From: Rhodocyclaceae bacterium
GTDB lineage: Bacteria; Pseudomonadota; Gammaproteobacteria; Burkholderiales; Rhodocyclaceae
DNA length: 33,534 bases
Reading direction: 5' to 3'
Assembly: GCA_028687645.1 (NCBI GenBank)
Contig: JAQTZQ010000024.1
Span: 1-33,534 of the forward strand
Positions 33,384 to 33,534 of this stretch are shown here, piece by piece (positions within the stretch are counted from its first letter, which is position 1; each line of letters opens with the position of its first letter). The notes under the pieces were generated by a model. The model was not told the DNA's origin. It was given only the letters and a program-made list of their open reading frames with translations, and searched no databases. The position numbers and the translations under genes were made by a program.

Positions 33384-33534
33384 GCCTGTTCCAATTGATA
33401 TTTCAATGCACGCCAGATTACCGGATTCACCGGATGGCGACGAGTGGCGAATGTGCCAGCGTGCACGATCAGGCAAGAAATTTGCAGTAAGTTGCTATCA
33501 ATCGCCGGCCGCTGTCGGCCACACTGGATCGTCC

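Noticed and set aside
33507-33520. GGCCG/CGGCC hairpin near the right edge
   Set aside because: A 5-bp GC-rich stem is expected by chance in this composition, and the adjacent gene is outside the window.

Overview
The window looks like chromosomal DNA of a betaproteobacterium, most likely Rhodocyclales (Dechloromonas/Azonexaceae-like). This is inferred from gene content: a PhaM-type PHB granule protein, a prmA-DUF3426 pair, a complete livKHMGF cassette, PhoX, and an HDLRQP-type sensor kinase. No rRNA, tRNA, CRISPR array or intact insertion sequence was recognised. Coding density is high, and the longest non-coding gap is about 300 bases.

Left part (1-9212, mostly + strand): the 3' part of prmA, a zinc-ribbon/DUF3426 membrane protein, a PfkB-family sugar/nucleoside kinase and a glycine-zipper lipoprotein are closely packed and converge on apaH. 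After a promoter-containing 13-bp inverted repeat comes a 198-residue protein that reads like the N-terminal (REC/WED) half of a TnpB nuclease, ending where the RuvC domain should begin. It heads a complete type I secretion operon: ABC permease-ATPase, HlyD-type adaptor and TolC-type outer-membrane channel. No RTX substrate lies beside this exporter. The nearest one is about 17 kb away, at 26653-28647.

Middle part (9283-20156): on the - strand, an HD-GYP protein with an added zinc ribbon, an ECF sigma factor and a tiny ZAS zinc-finger protein form a likely operon, followed by a class I photolyase. A Tat-exported PhoX phosphatase is on the + strand. A livK-livH-livM-livG-livF branched-chain amino-acid transporter runs leftwards towards the PhoX terminator.

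Right part (20273-33383): a FeeM-like N-acyltransferase fused to a PilZ domain, a membrane-anchored methyltransferase and a sensor histidine kinase form a probable + strand operon. It converges on a LuxR-type response regulator that overlaps the kinase gene tail to tail. PhaM and an AEC transporter follow. A repeat-only RTX protein lies next to a 1164-residue fusion of FecR, TPR and outer-membrane barrel regions, and an AraC regulator closes the window.

The leading candidates for something undescribed are the RuvC-less TnpB-like protein at the head of the secretion operon, the acyltransferase-PilZ/methyltransferase/kinase module, and the RTX plus FecR-TPR-barrel pair. A 13-base word occurs exactly four times and is unexplained.
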